From Microbacterium abyssi (GTDB lineage Bacteria; Actinomycetota; Actinomycetes; Actinomycetales; Microbacteriaceae): 64,000 nt of DNA. How positions within the stretch are numbered: position 1 is the first letter of the stretch; each line of letters begins with the position of its first letter. The position numbers were made by a program, and so were the translations under genes. Under the pieces are notes generated by a model. It was not told the DNA's origin and searched no databases. It was given only the letters and a program-made list of their open reading frames with translations. The DNA lies in NCBI RefSeq assembly GCF_015277895.1, contig NZ_CP063815.1:2976001-3040000 (forward strand), given 5' to 3'. Positions 8,895 through 17,471 of the stretch are shown piece by piece.

Positions 8895-8922
8895 GCCCGT
8901 GATCACGGGCATCTCAATCCTA
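8895..8922 (-). promoter_or_regulatory. glyS upstream palindrome with candidate -10 box
   Basis: GCCCGTGATCACGGGC (8895-8910) is a perfect 16-bp palindrome 34 bp ahead of the glyS start. A TAGGAT -10-like hexamer (minus strand, 8917-8922) sits just upstream, placing the palindrome at about +1 to +20 of the transcript. No convincing -35 was found. It could be an operator or a 5' UTR hairpin. Confidence 0.4.
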
Positions 8923-8945
8923 TCCGCGCCCCTGCTGTCGATCAG

Positions 8946-8968
8946 CCCCACCCGATCACGGGGTGGGG
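8946..8968 (-). terminator. Hairpin at the 3' end of the HIT-like gene
   Basis: CCCCACCC (8946-8953) and GGGTGGGG (8961-8968) form an 8-bp GC stem with the stop codon of the 8956-9576 gene in the loop. No U-tract follows. Confidence 0.5.
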
Positions 8969-9576
8969 AACGCCTGCCCGCCCTGCTCGGCGAGTGCCTC
9001 GGCCACGATCTCGATGTAGTCGCGCATCATCGTTTCGGGCATCTCCGTCAGCATCCCGTCCCAGTACGACAGGACGGCACCGCGGCCCTGCATCATCCCC
9101 GCCGGGCGCGCGAAAGCCCACAGGTGCAGGTGCGCGGATCCGTCGTTCCAGCGCGAGAAATGGCACCGCGCCACGGATGGGATCGTCTTGACCGCCTGGG
9201 AGATCCGCTGCATCAGCGGTCCGAGCCCGGCGAGCATCTCGACCGGGGCATCCTCGAGCAGCCAGTGCTCGCGCGGCGATATCGCTCCGATGAACGGCAG
9301 TCCTCCGGTCTCCCAGCCGCCTCGCACCTGCCAGTGCTCGTCGTGCCAGATCGTGTGCTCGCTCGGCCGGCAGGAGTGGCAGTCATTCGGGTCGAGCTCG
9401 CCGCCGCGCGGCTTCTCCGGCACGAGGAACGGTTCGAGCGGGCGCATGGTAACGCTCGCGTACGCGTTGGCCGGCCCGCGCGTGACCCACGATCCGTCGG
9501 GAACATCCCCGACCTTCTGCAGGCGGTGCCATTCCGTATCAGCCGGATGCTGTGCGAGATCTTCGTCGAGGGTCAT
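8956..9576 (-). CDS. HIT-like domain protein
   Basis: 206 aa. A C-terminal [12 protein letters not shown] segment resembles the histidine-triad (H-x-H-x) active site of HIT nucleotide hydrolases/transferases, and an N-terminal DCHSC pair could bind metal as in galactose-1-phosphate uridylyltransferase-like proteins. The triad is incomplete (HLHLW, no third His), so catalysis is uncertain. No signal peptide or membrane segment. It lies upstream of glyS on the same strand but is separated by a hairpin and a new promoter-like region. Confidence 0.65.
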   Translation of the reverse strand: MTLDEDLAQHPADTEWHRLQKVGDVPDGSWVTRGPANAYASVTMRPLEPFLVPEKPRGGELDPNDCHSCRPSEHTIWHDEHWQVRGGWETGGLPFIGAISPREHWLLEDAPVEMLAGLGPLMQRISQAVKTIPSVARCHFSRWNDGSAHLHLWAFARPAGMMQGRGAVLSYWDGMLTEMPETMMRDYIEIVAEALAEQGGQAFPTP

Positions 9577-9598
9577 CCGACCATGAAAGCAGAGGCGC

Positions 9599-10288
9599 TC
9601 ACTCGGTGAACAGGTACCCGCGCTTCACGTAGAAGCCCGCGACGCGCAGACCGCGACCGAGCAGCTCCTCCATCTCGCCGCGCAGACGCATGCGCCACTC
9701 GTGGGCGGCATCCGGATCCGTCTCGCGCATCGCCTCGACATCCGAGGGGATCTCGAGAGTCGCGACGACCACCTCATCCGCCGGCGGCTTCGCGATGTCG
9801 GCGAGCGCCCACTCGACGTCGAGTCGGTCGCTCTCGTCGCCGGCATCCCCTCCGCCGAAGATGCCGTAGTTGTTCACGGAGTAGCCGGTCACCCGTGCGC
9901 CGAGCACGGTGAGGAAGAAGTGCGCGTTGCGCGCGACCAGCGGATCGAATGTCCAGGTGATGCCGCCGACGTCACGGGAGAACGCCCACTGGCGCTGATG
10001 CTCCTTGAGCTCGCGGCCCCAACCGCGCCCACGGTACTCGGGCAGCAACGCGGTGATGTGGGAGTGCATTCGGCGCCGTGCCGGCACACCGAAGAACGCG
10101 ATGGATGCCCCGACCATGCGCTCCTGACCGCCCTCGTCGTCGAAGAGGCCGACCACGTAGTTGCCGGACTGCTGCAGCGCGCGCAGCGTGCCCGCGTCGA
10201 TGACGCGCTCGGGTCCGCGGATGGAGTCCAGCAGGCTCTGCGCGTCGATGATGAGTTCAACGGTGTCGAGGTCACGGATGGTTCGCAC
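9599..10288 (-). CDS. GNAT-family N-acetyltransferase
   Basis: 229 aa. The acetyl-CoA-binding motif A is visible as LLPEYRGRGWGRELKEHQRQWA, and the adjacent segment (WTFDPLVARNAHFFLTVLGA) matches the COG3375-type branch of GNAT proteins. The substrate is unknown. It lies 22 bp upstream of the HIT-like gene on the same strand, so the two may be co-transcribed. The promoter is shared in the 56-bp gap with the divergent MFS gene. Confidence 0.8.
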   Translation of the reverse strand: MRTIRDLDTVELIIDAQSLLDSIRGPERVIDAGTLRALQQSGNYVVGLFDDEGGQERMVGASIAFFGVPARRRMHSHITALLPEYRGRGWGRELKEHQRQWAFSRDVGGITWTFDPLVARNAHFFLTVLGARVTGYSVNNYGIFGGGDAGDESDRLDVEWALADIAKPPADEVVVATLEIPSDVEAMRETDPDAAHEWRMRLRGEMEELLGRGLRVAGFYVKRGYLFTE

Positions 10289-10344
10289 GAACCCAGTCTG
10301 CCCCTCCCACGTCCATCTGCGGAATCGACCGATAGCCTTGACGA

Positions 10345-11787
10345 GTGGATGACAGGGATGAGAGAGCCAGAAAGCGACTCTCCCGCAACCCCAACCGGGC
10401 AGCCACCGTCGCCGTGCTCGCCTTCGCAGGTCTCGCGTCGTCGTTCATGTTCACGCTGGTCGTCCCGCTCCAGGCCGAGCTGCCGACGCTGCTGAACGCG
10501 TCTCGCGAAGACACCACCTGGGTCGTCACGATCACGCTGCTCGTCGCAGCGATCGCGACGCCGATCTCCGGTCGCCTCGGCGACATGTACGGCAAGCGGC
10601 GCATCGTCGTCGCGCTGATGATCATGCTCATCGTGGGATCGGTGATCGCCGCACTGTCGACCTCGATCGTCGGCGTGATCATCGGACGGGCGCTCCAGGG
10701 CGGGGTCACGGGGGTCATTCCGCTCGGCATCGCGATCATGCGCGACATCCTGCCCTCGAAGCACCTCGGCACCGCGGTCGCACTCATGAGCGCGACGATG
10801 GGTGTCGGCGGAGCGCTCGGGATGCCGCTGGCCGCCTACCTCGCCCTGAACGCCGACTGGCACTCGCTGTTCTGGCTCGCCGCCGGACTCGGGGTTGCCG
10901 GTCTCGTACTCGTCTTCCTGTTCGTCCCGGAGGACGTGCTGCTCTCCCCCGGCCGACTCGACGTGCTCGGAGCCATCGGGCTCGCGATCGGCCTGACGGG
11001 CCTCCTACTCTACGTCTCGCGCGGCGCTGAGTGGGGCTGGACGTCGCCGCTCGGCCTCAGCCTCGTGATCGGCGGTGTGCTGGTGCTGCTGCTGTGGGGC
11101 TGGTACCAGTTGCGCACGAAGGATCCACTGCTCGACCTGCGCGTCGCCGCCCGCCCTGCCGTGCTGCTGACGAACATCGCCGCGATCGGAATGGGCTTCG
11201 CCCTGTTCTCCTCCAACGTCACCTTCCCGCAGATGCTCGAGCTGCCGGTCGAGACCGGGTCCGGCTTCGGGCTCGACATGATCACCGCGGCGTTCATCGT
11301 GATGCCGGCGGGCCTCGTCATGATGGTGATCTCACCGCTGTCCGGCTGGCTGGAGCGGACCATCGGCCCGCGGCCACTGTTCACGGCAGGGTCCGCTGCG
11401 ATTGTCCTGGCCTACGGCTACGTGCTCATCTGGTCGTCGGAGTGGATCCACATCCTCATCGCCAACGCGATCATCGGCGTCGGCATCGGCTTCACGTTCG
11501 CGGCCATGCCAATGATCATCATGCGCTCAGTGCCGTCGAACGAGACCGGCGCCTCGAACGGACTGAACGCCCTGTTCCGCTCGGTGGGAACGTCGAGCGC
11601 ATCGGCCGTCATGGGCGGAGTGCTCGCCTCGATGAGCATCGACGTCGACGGCGTCGCCGTGCCCACCCACGAGGCCTTCCAGGTCTGCTTCTGGCTCGCG
11701 ATCGCTGCCGGCCTCATCGCCCTGGTGCTGTCGCTGTTCATCCCGAGGATCCGCCCGTTCGAACGGCATCCCTCGCTTCCCAGCTGA
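10345..11787 (+). CDS. MFS transporter, DHA2-like (14 predicted membrane segments)
   Basis: 480 aa from a GTG start. There are about 14 hydrophobic segments, and motif A (GRLGDMYGKRR) follows the second of them, as in drug:H+ antiporters of the DHA2 type. The length fits that class. It sits in the inner membrane and most likely exports small lipophilic compounds. It is divergent from the GNAT gene and convergent with the following hypothetical gene. No adjacent regulator reveals the substrate. Confidence 0.88.
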   Translation: MDDRDERARKRLSRNPNRAATVAVLAFAGLASSFMFTLVVPLQAELPTLLNASREDTTWVVTITLLVAAIATPISGRLGDMYGKRRIVVALMIMLIVGSVIAALSTSIVGVIIGRALQGGVTGVIPLGIAIMRDILPSKHLGTAVALMSATMGVGGALGMPLAAYLALNADWHSLFWLAAGLGVAGLVLVFLFVPEDVLLSPGRLDVLGAIGLAIGLTGLLLYVSRGAEWGWTSPLGLSLVIGGVLVLLLWGWYQLRTKDPLLDLRVAARPAVLLTNIAAIGMGFALFSSNVTFPQMLELPVETGSGFGLDMITAAFIVMPAGLVMMVISPLSGWLERTIGPRPLFTAGSAAIVLAYGYVLIWSSEWIHILIANAIIGVGIGFTFAAMPMIIMRSVPSNETGASNGLNALFRSVGTSSASAVMGGVLASMSIDVDGVAVPTHEAFQVCFWLAIAAGLIALVLSLFIPRIRPFERHPSLPS

Positions 11788-11799
11788 CCACCCTGAGCG

Positions 11800-12186
11800 T
11801 CAGAAGGTGAAGCCGTCGGGGTCGCCGGGTTGCGGCGGCCGGAGCCGGTGCGGCAGCGGCCACGAGAGCTCGATCGGCTCGGATGCCGGGCGGGTGAGGT
11901 CGCCGTAGTCCTCGGCCTTCACGACGATGCGGCCCGGGATGCCGTCATGATCGGGCGTGACTTCGACGATGCGGACGCGGGTCGGACGGCCCGCATCCTC
12001 CAGCATCCACGGTTCGGCGAGCCATGCGAGCCCGTGCGCCTCGAGCGCTTCCTCCGCGACGAGCCAGTCCACGGCATCCGACACGGTGCGCCCGAGGATG
12101 TCGACGGCGGTCCAGTCGCTCCCGGCGGGGCGGATCCAGCCGAGCAGTTCGCCATCATCACGGCGGTGCGGGGTCCAGTCGTCCAT
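11800..12186 (-). CDS. Conserved hypothetical protein
   Basis: 128 aa beginning MDDWTPHRRDDGELLGWI. I do not recognise a named domain. It is acidic and rich in Trp and Pro, with no signal peptide or membrane segment. The longer frame to 12348 was rejected because its first 54 codons are Arg/Ser-rich and lie in the gap before the next gene. The stop is 12 bp from the convergent MFS stop. Confidence 0.6.
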   Translation of the reverse strand: MDDWTPHRRDDGELLGWIRPAGSDWTAVDILGRTVSDAVDWLVAEEALEAHGLAWLAEPWMLEDAGRPTRVRIVEVTPDHDGIPGRIVVKAEDYGDLTRPASEPIELSWPLPHRLRPPQPGDPDGFTF

Positions 12187-12235
12187 GCGACGAGAGTACC
12201 CGCACCGCGTGCGCGGGTCAGACGCTGTGCGTCGG

Positions 12236-12859
12236 TCAGGCGCGGACGGCGAAGCCGCCGGTCCACCCGATCTGCTCGCGAACGGCGAGCACCATCTGCA
12301 GGAAGCCGAGGGCCTCGAGCTCACGCGCGCGCTTGAGCGCACCGGCATCCGCGACCTTCAGTCCGCCAGCGGTGACCACGTCGGCGAGGAGCTTCTTCGC
12401 GGCATCGTCGTCACCGGCGATCTGCACGACGGTCGGTTCGCCGCCGAGCTCGCCCGCGGCGAGCGTCGCGGCGAAGTTGGTGTTGAAGGCCTTGACGACC
12501 TTGGCTGCCGGGACGAGAGCTGCCAGCTCGGCGGCCGCGGAGGAGTCGGTGGGCACGACGAGGCCGTCGAACGTGGCGAAGTCGACCGGGTTGGTGATGT
12601 CGACGACGGTCTTGCCGGTGAGCTGGGTCCCGTAGGTGTTCGCGATCTCTGCGAGTGCAGGGTACGGCACGGCGAGGACGACGATCTCACCCGTGATCGC
12701 GTCGCCGACGACGCCGGCGCTCGCGCCGATGGATGCCGCGGCAGTCCCGGCCTTCTCGAGGTCGCGCGCCAGGATCTGCACGGCGGAGCCGCCCTTCGCG
12801 GCGATGCCGGCGATGGCCTGCCCCATGTTTCCGGTTCCGATGACGGTGATCGCAGTCAT
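12236..12859 (-). CDS. NADPH-dependent F420 reductase-like NAD(P)-binding protein
   Basis: 207 aa. The dinucleotide motif VIGTGNMGQAIAG (GxGxxG, residues 8-13) is at the extreme N-terminus, followed by VLAVPYPAL, DITNPV and VVKAFNT segments typical of the F420H2:NADP oxidoreductase (Fno) family and its F420-independent relatives. Members transfer hydride between NADPH and F420 or act on other substrates; which applies here is undetermined. I started at MTAITVIG (12859). It is divergent from a MarR gene across a 108-bp region with two repeated operator-like sites, so the MarR protein very likely represses it. Confidence 0.85.
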   Translation of the reverse strand: MTAITVIGTGNMGQAIAGIAAKGGSAVQILARDLEKAGTAAASIGASAGVVGDAITGEIVVLAVPYPALAEIANTYGTQLTGKTVVDITNPVDFATFDGLVVPTDSSAAAELAALVPAAKVVKAFNTNFAATLAAGELGGEPTVVQIAGDDDAAKKLLADVVTAGGLKVADAGALKRARELEALGFLQMVLAVREQIGWTGGFAVRA

Positions 12860-12902
12860 GTGTGATGCCTTTCGTTGAATCTTTGTGAGCCGTCGCACTT
12901 GG

Positions 12903-12947
12903 TTGCTTCGGCAACTAAAGATTCAAACGCGCTTGTCTCGACAACTA
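12903..12947. promoter_or_regulatory. Twin operator for the divergent MarR gene
   Basis: Two copies of a 15-bp site with internal dyad symmetry, TTGCTTCGGCAACTA (12903-12917) and TTGTCTCGACAACTA (12933-12947), begin exactly 30 bp apart, about three helical turns and so on the same face. They lie in the gap between the divergent F420-reductase-like and MarR genes. Confidence 0.7.
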
Positions 12948-12967
12948 TTCCCGACAGAATGGGGAGC

Positions 12968-13441
12968 ATGGCCGTATCGATCGCTCGCATGACGCCGCAG
13001 CAGTCCCGCGCATGGCTGGCGCTGATCAGCACTGCTGAGCTGCTGCCCGCGGCACTGGACGCGCAGCTGCAGCGCGACGCCTCGATGACGCACTACGAGT
13101 TCATCCTGCTGAGCGCCCTGCAGCGCAGCGGCGCCCTGCGCCTGAGCGACCTCGCCGCCGCGACCAACGCCACGCTCCCCCGCACGTCCAAGGTCGTCAG
13201 CCGGCTGCAGCAGCGCGGGCTCGTGACGCGTCAGGAGAGCGAGCAGGATCGGCGCAGCGTGCTGCTCGAGCTCACGAAGCAGGGAAGGCGTCAGCTCGTG
13301 CTCGCGACCCCCGACCATTTCGACACGGCGCACCGGCTCGTGCTCGACCGACTGACACCCGAGCAGCTCGACCAGCTCGCTGACGCGCTGGAGCCCGTCG
13401 TCCAGGCCCTCGACCCGCAGCGGCGGTTCGGGCCGTTCTAG
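12968..13441 (+). CDS. MarR-family transcriptional regulator
   Basis: 157 aa. A winged helix-turn-helix is visible (LRLSDLAAATNATLPRTSKVVSRLQQRGLVTRQESEQDRRSVLLELT), including the D-R wing signature of MarR. It presumably binds the twin operator just upstream and controls itself and the divergent oxidoreductase. The start at 12968 (MAVSIARM) is preferred; ATG at 12959 is an in-frame alternative, and neither has an ideally spaced Shine-Dalgarno. Confidence 0.88.
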   Translation: MAVSIARMTPQQSRAWLALISTAELLPAALDAQLQRDASMTHYEFILLSALQRSGALRLSDLAAATNATLPRTSKVVSRLQQRGLVTRQESEQDRRSVLLELTKQGRRQLVLATPDHFDTAHRLVLDRLTPEQLDQLADALEPVVQALDPQRRFGPF

Positions 13442-13450
13442 TGCCGGGCC

Positions 13451-13655
13451 GGCTTCGACTCGCTCCGCTCGCTCAGCCCGTTTCGTCGCCGTCGCTTCGC
13501 GACTCCGCTCAACGACCCGCATGACGATGTCCACGGAGGAACGAACGGGCGGAGATGCCGCGGGGCGTTGAGCGAGCGCAGCGAGACGAAACGGGTTGAG
13601 CGAGCGCAGCGAGACGAAACGGGTTGAGCGACGAGCGGAGCGAGGAGTCGAAACC
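13451..13655. repeat. REPIN-like composite repeat between convergent genes
   Basis: A reverse-oriented arm (13451-13513, CGACTCGCTCCGCTCGCTCA and relatives) faces a forward arm with two exact 28-bp tandem copies (13567-13594 and 13595-13622, core TTGAGCGAGCGCAGCGAG) and a third diverged copy (13623-13655). The innermost pairing is CGCTCAACG (13506-13514) with CGTTGAGCG (13566-13574). It fills almost the whole gap between the MarR gene and the serine-hydrolase-like gene and could also terminate both. Confidence 0.8.
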
Positions 13656-13668
13656 TCCTCGGTCCGTC

Positions 13669-14577
13669 CTAGTGCGTGTACTCCATGAGCTCGACGCCGA
13701 GCACGCGGAAGGCGTCGTGGGCGCGGAGGCGATGTGCGATCGACAGGTCGTCGAAGCAGACGATCATCGAGTACGCGACGCCCGCGCGGGGCCCTGCGAG
13801 CACACCGGCCTCGGCCCGCACGCCGCGATCCTGCCCCGTCTTGTTGATGAACAGCAGCCCGTGTGCGTCATGGTCGTGCGCGAAAGGGTCGAGCCCCGTG
13901 GATGCCGCCACCAGGCTCAGATCGTGATTGAGGCTCAGCCACTCCGACACCTGTGCGCTCACCGCGGCATCCACCGCTTTGGAGTTCACCAGGGCGGAGA
14001 AGAGGCCGGCCAGCTCGCGGGCGGTGCCCACGGCGACGTGCGGGGCGTCATCCGGTCCGCGCACATCGCGGAACCTGTCGAGCACAGCGGTGTGCTTCAG
14101 CCCGAGGGCCTCGATGCGCTGACGGACGCGGTCGAGTCCGACCTGCTCGAGCAGGATGTTGACGGCGAGCGGGTCGCCGACGGACGCGGCCAGCACGGCG
14201 AGGTCGCTCAGCGGTAGCGCGGGTGCGCGCAGGCTTCGCCAGATACCGGAGGTCGTGACGGCATCCGTCGAGGCGCGATCGACGATCTCGAGCGGGTCGA
14301 GAGTCCCCGACTCGAACCCCGCGGCCACCTCGATCAGCAGTGGCACGACGCCGAGCCCTGCGACCGGCAGCGTCACGTGATCGTCGCCGGCGAGCACCTG
14401 CGACCCGGTGTCGAGGTCGATCACGTGCACCGAGACCTGGGCACCGGCATCCGCCAGCTCTTCCAGCGCGCGCATGGTCGCCACGAAAGAACGCCGCCCC
14501 ACGGCGGCTCGGCGCGGCAGTCGACGCCTGCTGCGCTGCGATCTGCGCATCATCGCAGGCTCGGGGGGAGTGCCCAC
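13669..14577 (-). CDS. Class A beta-lactamase-like protein lacking the SxxK catalytic motif
   Basis: 302 aa from a GTG at 14577 with GGAAGGA upstream. The fold pattern of class A/serine hydrolases is present: a LPVAGLGVVPLL helix where FPMAS-x-x-K is expected, a SVGDPLAVNILL segment where SDN is expected, and an intact KTG box (NKTGQDRG). By this hand alignment Ser70 is Gly and Lys73 is Val, so ordinary acyl-enzyme chemistry should be impossible. The N-terminus is Arg-rich without a convincing signal peptide. It may bind ligands or partner proteins instead. The long extension to 14670 was rejected. Confidence 0.65.
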   Translation of the reverse strand: MGTPPEPAMMRRSQRSRRRLPRRAAVGRRSFVATMRALEELADAGAQVSVHVIDLDTGSQVLAGDDHVTLPVAGLGVVPLLIEVAAGFESGTLDPLEIVDRASTDAVTTSGIWRSLRAPALPLSDLAVLAASVGDPLAVNILLEQVGLDRVRQRIEALGLKHTAVLDRFRDVRGPDDAPHVAVGTARELAGLFSALVNSKAVDAAVSAQVSEWLSLNHDLSLVAASTGLDPFAHDHDAHGLLFINKTGQDRGVRAEAGVLAGPRAGVAYSMIVCFDDLSIAHRLRAHDAFRVLGVELMEYTH

Positions 14578-14686
14578 GCGAGTTCCTTCCGAGAAGGTCG
14601 AAGAGACGCCGATGGCCAGCGCCACCGGCGGCACTGGCCATCGTAACCCCGCCCACCGACGGCGGGTCAAGGATTGCCGGTAACGG

Positions 14687-16651
14687 TCACCAGATCGTCA
14701 CGCGCTGGTCGCCCGGCAGGTGCAGCGCGTCGTCCTCGGTCACCCCGAACGCCTCGTAGAAGGCGTCGATGTTGCGGACGATCTGGTTGCAGCGGAACTC
14801 GTTCGGCGAGTGCGGGTCGATCGTCAGCAGGCGGATCGTCTCGGCTTCGCGGCTCTTCTGCTGCCACACCTGCGCCCAGCTCAGCAGCAGCCGCTGCACG
14901 CCGGTGAGGCCGTCGATGACCGGCGCCTCGGCTCCCCCGAGCGAGAGCTCGTAGGCCTTCAGCGCGATCCCGAGGCCGCCGAGGTCGCCGATGTTCTCAC
15001 CGATCGTGAGAGCGCCGTTGACGCGGTTCTCATCGGCGAGGCCTTCCGGCACGAGTGCATCGTATTGAGCGATGAGCGCCTTCGTCCGCTCCTCGAAGGC
15101 TGCGCGGTCGGCATCCGTCCACCAGTCGTCGAGCTTGCCGGTGCCGTCGTAGCGGCTGCCCTGGTCGTCGAAGCCGTGACCGATCTCGTGACCGATGACC
15201 GCGCCGATCCCGCCGTAGTTCGCCGCCGCGTCGCGGCCGGCGTCGAAGAACGGGTACTGCAGGATCGCGGCGGGAAAGACGATCTCGTTCATCGAGGGGT
15301 TGTAGTACGCGTTGACCATCTGCGGCGGCATGTGCCACTCGTTGCGGTCGATGGGCTTGCCGATCTTGTCGACGTTGCGGTCGTGCTCGAAGATGTTCGC
15401 GCGGCGGACGTTGCCGAAGATGTCCGCGGGGTCGATCTCGAGGGTCGAGTAGTCGCGCCACACCTCGGGATGACCGATCTTCGGGGTGAACGCGTCGAGC
15501 TTGGCGAGCGCACGCTCACGCGTCTCCGGGCTCATCCATTCCAGCGTCGTGATGCTCTGCCGGTACGCCTCGATGAGGTTGGCGACCAGCTCGTCCATCG
15601 AGGCCTTCGCCGTCGGCGGATAGTGCCGCTCGACGTAGACCTTGCCGATCGCCTCGCCCAGCGCGCCCTCAGTGACCGAGACGCCGCGCTTCCAGCGCTC
15701 ACGGATCGTAGGGACGCCGGTGAGCTCGGTGCCGTAGAACGAGAAGTTCTCCTGCACGATGTCGTCCGTGAGGAACGGAGCCGCGGCGTGCACGACCTGT
15801 GCGCGCAGCCACGCCTTCCAGTCATCGAGCCGCCCCGCGACGAGCAGCGTCCCGAGACCCTCGAAGGCGCTCGGCTGGCTGACGACGACCTCGGCGAAGG
15901 CATCCGGGTTCGTGGGCCCCGCGGCATCTCGCCATGGCGCGAGATCGACACCGACGAGCGTCTGGAAGTCGTCCCACGACTTGAGGTTGTAGGTCTTGAC
16001 GGCGTCGCGGCTGGCGACGTTGTCCCAGTGGTGTGCGGCGATCTCGGTCTCGAGGGCGAAGGAGCGCTCGGCGTCCCCTGCGGCATCCGCGACACCGGCG
16101 AGCGTGAGCAGACGCTCGAGGTGGGCGCGGTACGCGGCGCGGGTGCCCTCGAAGCTGTCGAGGCGATAGTAGCTCTCGTCGGGCAGCGAGAGGCCGGACT
16201 GCACGAGGACGGGGACGTACCGCTCGGGATCGCCGGGGTCGCCGTCGATATAGAGGCCGATCAGGTGGGCGCGACCGTCGCGCTCGTACGCGCCGGCCAC
16301 GGCGAGCAGGGCCGGGATGCCGTCGATGGCGTCGATCTCGGCGAGGGTCTCCTGCAGCGGCTCGATCCCCGCGGCGTCGATGCGCTCGGTGTCCATGAAG
16401 CTGGTGAAGAGGTCGCCGATCTTGCGTTCGAGCGTGCCGATCTCGGCATCCTGGGATTCCTCGATGATCGTGCGCACGTCCTTCTCGGCCTGCTCGGCGA
16501 GCATGTGGAAGGATCCCCAGCGCGCCTTGTCACCGGGGATCTCGGTGCGCTCGAGCCAGGCGCCGTTGACGTGACGGTACAGGTCGTCCTGGGGGCGGAT
16601 GTCGGAGCTGAACTCTTCGGTCGAAAGACCGGCGGGAAGAACATCAGTCAT
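14687..16651 (-). CDS. M13-family zinc metallopeptidase (PepO/neprilysin-like)
   Basis: 654 aa. The zinc site HEIGHGFDDQG (HExxH) is in the C-terminal third, with the downstream ENIGDLGG segment giving the third ligand Glu, and the NAYYNPSMNEIVFPAAILQ stretch gives the substrate-binding NAY/F motif of M13 enzymes. It cleaves short peptides. There is no signal peptide or N-terminal membrane anchor, so this form is cytoplasmic, as in other bacterial PepO proteins. It is transcribed away from a hairpin-containing gap at 16652-16765. Confidence 0.95.
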   Translation of the reverse strand: MTDVLPAGLSTEEFSSDIRPQDDLYRHVNGAWLERTEIPGDKARWGSFHMLAEQAEKDVRTIIEESQDAEIGTLERKIGDLFTSFMDTERIDAAGIEPLQETLAEIDAIDGIPALLAVAGAYERDGRAHLIGLYIDGDPGDPERYVPVLVQSGLSLPDESYYRLDSFEGTRAAYRAHLERLLTLAGVADAAGDAERSFALETEIAAHHWDNVASRDAVKTYNLKSWDDFQTLVGVDLAPWRDAAGPTNPDAFAEVVVSQPSAFEGLGTLLVAGRLDDWKAWLRAQVVHAAAPFLTDDIVQENFSFYGTELTGVPTIRERWKRGVSVTEGALGEAIGKVYVERHYPPTAKASMDELVANLIEAYRQSITTLEWMSPETRERALAKLDAFTPKIGHPEVWRDYSTLEIDPADIFGNVRRANIFEHDRNVDKIGKPIDRNEWHMPPQMVNAYYNPSMNEIVFPAAILQYPFFDAGRDAAANYGGIGAVIGHEIGHGFDDQGSRYDGTGKLDDWWTDADRAAFEERTKALIAQYDALVPEGLADENRVNGALTIGENIGDLGGLGIALKAYELSLGGAEAPVIDGLTGVQRLLLSWAQVWQQKSREAETIRLLTIDPHSPNEFRCNQIVRNIDAFYEAFGVTEDDALHLPGDQRVTIW

Positions 16652-16704
16652 GACGCCAGCCTATTCGCGGGTCGGGCGGGCGGCGTCACTGCGCGTCCGC
16701 GACG

Positions 16705-16757
16705 CTGTATGAGTTGTGTCGGTCAGCGCGGCACCAGAACCGGCACAAGTCATACAG
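16705..16757. repeat. Long intergenic hairpin (19-nt arms, 2 mismatches)
   Basis: Arms 16705-16723 (CTGTATGAGTTGTGTCGGT) and 16739-16757 pair at 17 of 19 positions across a 15-nt loop. It lies between two minus-strand genes, downstream of the DUF1992 gene and upstream of the M13 peptidase. No U-tract on either side. Confidence 0.8.
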
Positions 16758-16765
16758 CCTGGGGA

Positions 16766-17308
16766 TCACGGGCGACGGCGGAACAGACCACGGCGCGGCG
16801 GCGGAGCGGGTTCCTGCCGTGCGGGCGCCGGACCGGCTGCGCGCCGCTCTTGCCACGCCGCGATCTCGGCATCCACATCTCGCGTCTTCGTGACGACCGG
16901 CGGCCCGCCCATCAGCTGGCGACGGGCTGCGATGACGCGGCGATTGAAGTCCTCGAGGACCTCGCGTACGTCGCCCTCCCGCCCGAGCCGGTCGAGGTTC
17001 GCGTCGAGCTCGCGGTCCTCGGTGCGCAGCAGGATCGCGGGTGGACCGAGCCCGGTGAGGTTCTCGGTCTCGATCTTGCGACGGATCCACCAGTCCGGAT
17101 CGTGGTGCGTCCCGAGCCCCTCGAGCGGCTTGCCCGCGCCCGGCAGATCATCGAACTCGCCGCGCCGCATCGCGACCTGGATCGCACTCTCCACGAACTG
17201 GTGCTTGTTCTCGGCGGTGAGCTGCATCGGAGCCGGTTCGGTCTCGGCATCCGGCTCACCGTCCTGCCGCGCCCGGTAACGAGCCGCGGCGTCTCGAGGA
17301 TCAGTCAT
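16766..17308 (-). CDS. DUF1992 (DnaJ homologue C28-like) protein
   Basis: 180 aa. The central part, VESAIQVAMRRGEFDDLPG, then GKPLE and DPDWWIRRKIETE, is the DUF1992 domain also found in eukaryotic DNAJC28; no J domain is present. Function is unknown. The C-terminus is Pro/Arg-rich (PAPPPRRGLFRRRP). It is divergent from the MATE gene across a gap holding a perfect 17-bp inverted repeat. Confidence 0.85.
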   Translation of the reverse strand: MTDPRDAAARYRARQDGEPDAETEPAPMQLTAENKHQFVESAIQVAMRRGEFDDLPGAGKPLEGLGTHHDPDWWIRRKIETENLTGLGPPAILLRTEDRELDANLDRLGREGDVREVLEDFNRRVIAARRQLMGGPPVVTKTRDVDAEIAAWQERRAAGPAPARQEPAPPPRRGLFRRRP

Positions 17309-17376
17309 CGTCCACCTCCGGATGCCGGTACGCTCAGCCTACGCGCGCCGGCTCGACGCCGGGCGCGACCGATGCG

Positions 17377-17424
17377 GGATGCTTTCGGTCGGTTTCCGAC
17401 GCTCGAGACCGACCGAAAGCATCC
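17377..17424. repeat. Perfect 17-bp intergenic inverted repeat
   Basis: GGATGCTTTCGGTCGGT (17377-17393) and its exact complement at 17408-17424 flank a 14-nt loop. It lies between divergent genes (DUF1992 and MATE), so it cannot be a terminator for either; it may be an operator or a member of the hairpin family described in the findings. Confidence 0.9.
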
Positions 17425-17471
17425 AGCATCACGACACGCCGACGTCCGACGGCACGCCATAGGCTCGTGGG

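Noticed and set aside
7509..9191. A 560-codon plus-strand frame opposite glyS
   Set aside because: Antisense shadow of glyS; no motifs and biased composition.
13441..13670. CRISPR-like array (three tandem 28-bp repeats)
   Set aside because: Copies abut without spacers, the unit is a REP word found elsewhere singly, and no cas gene is present.
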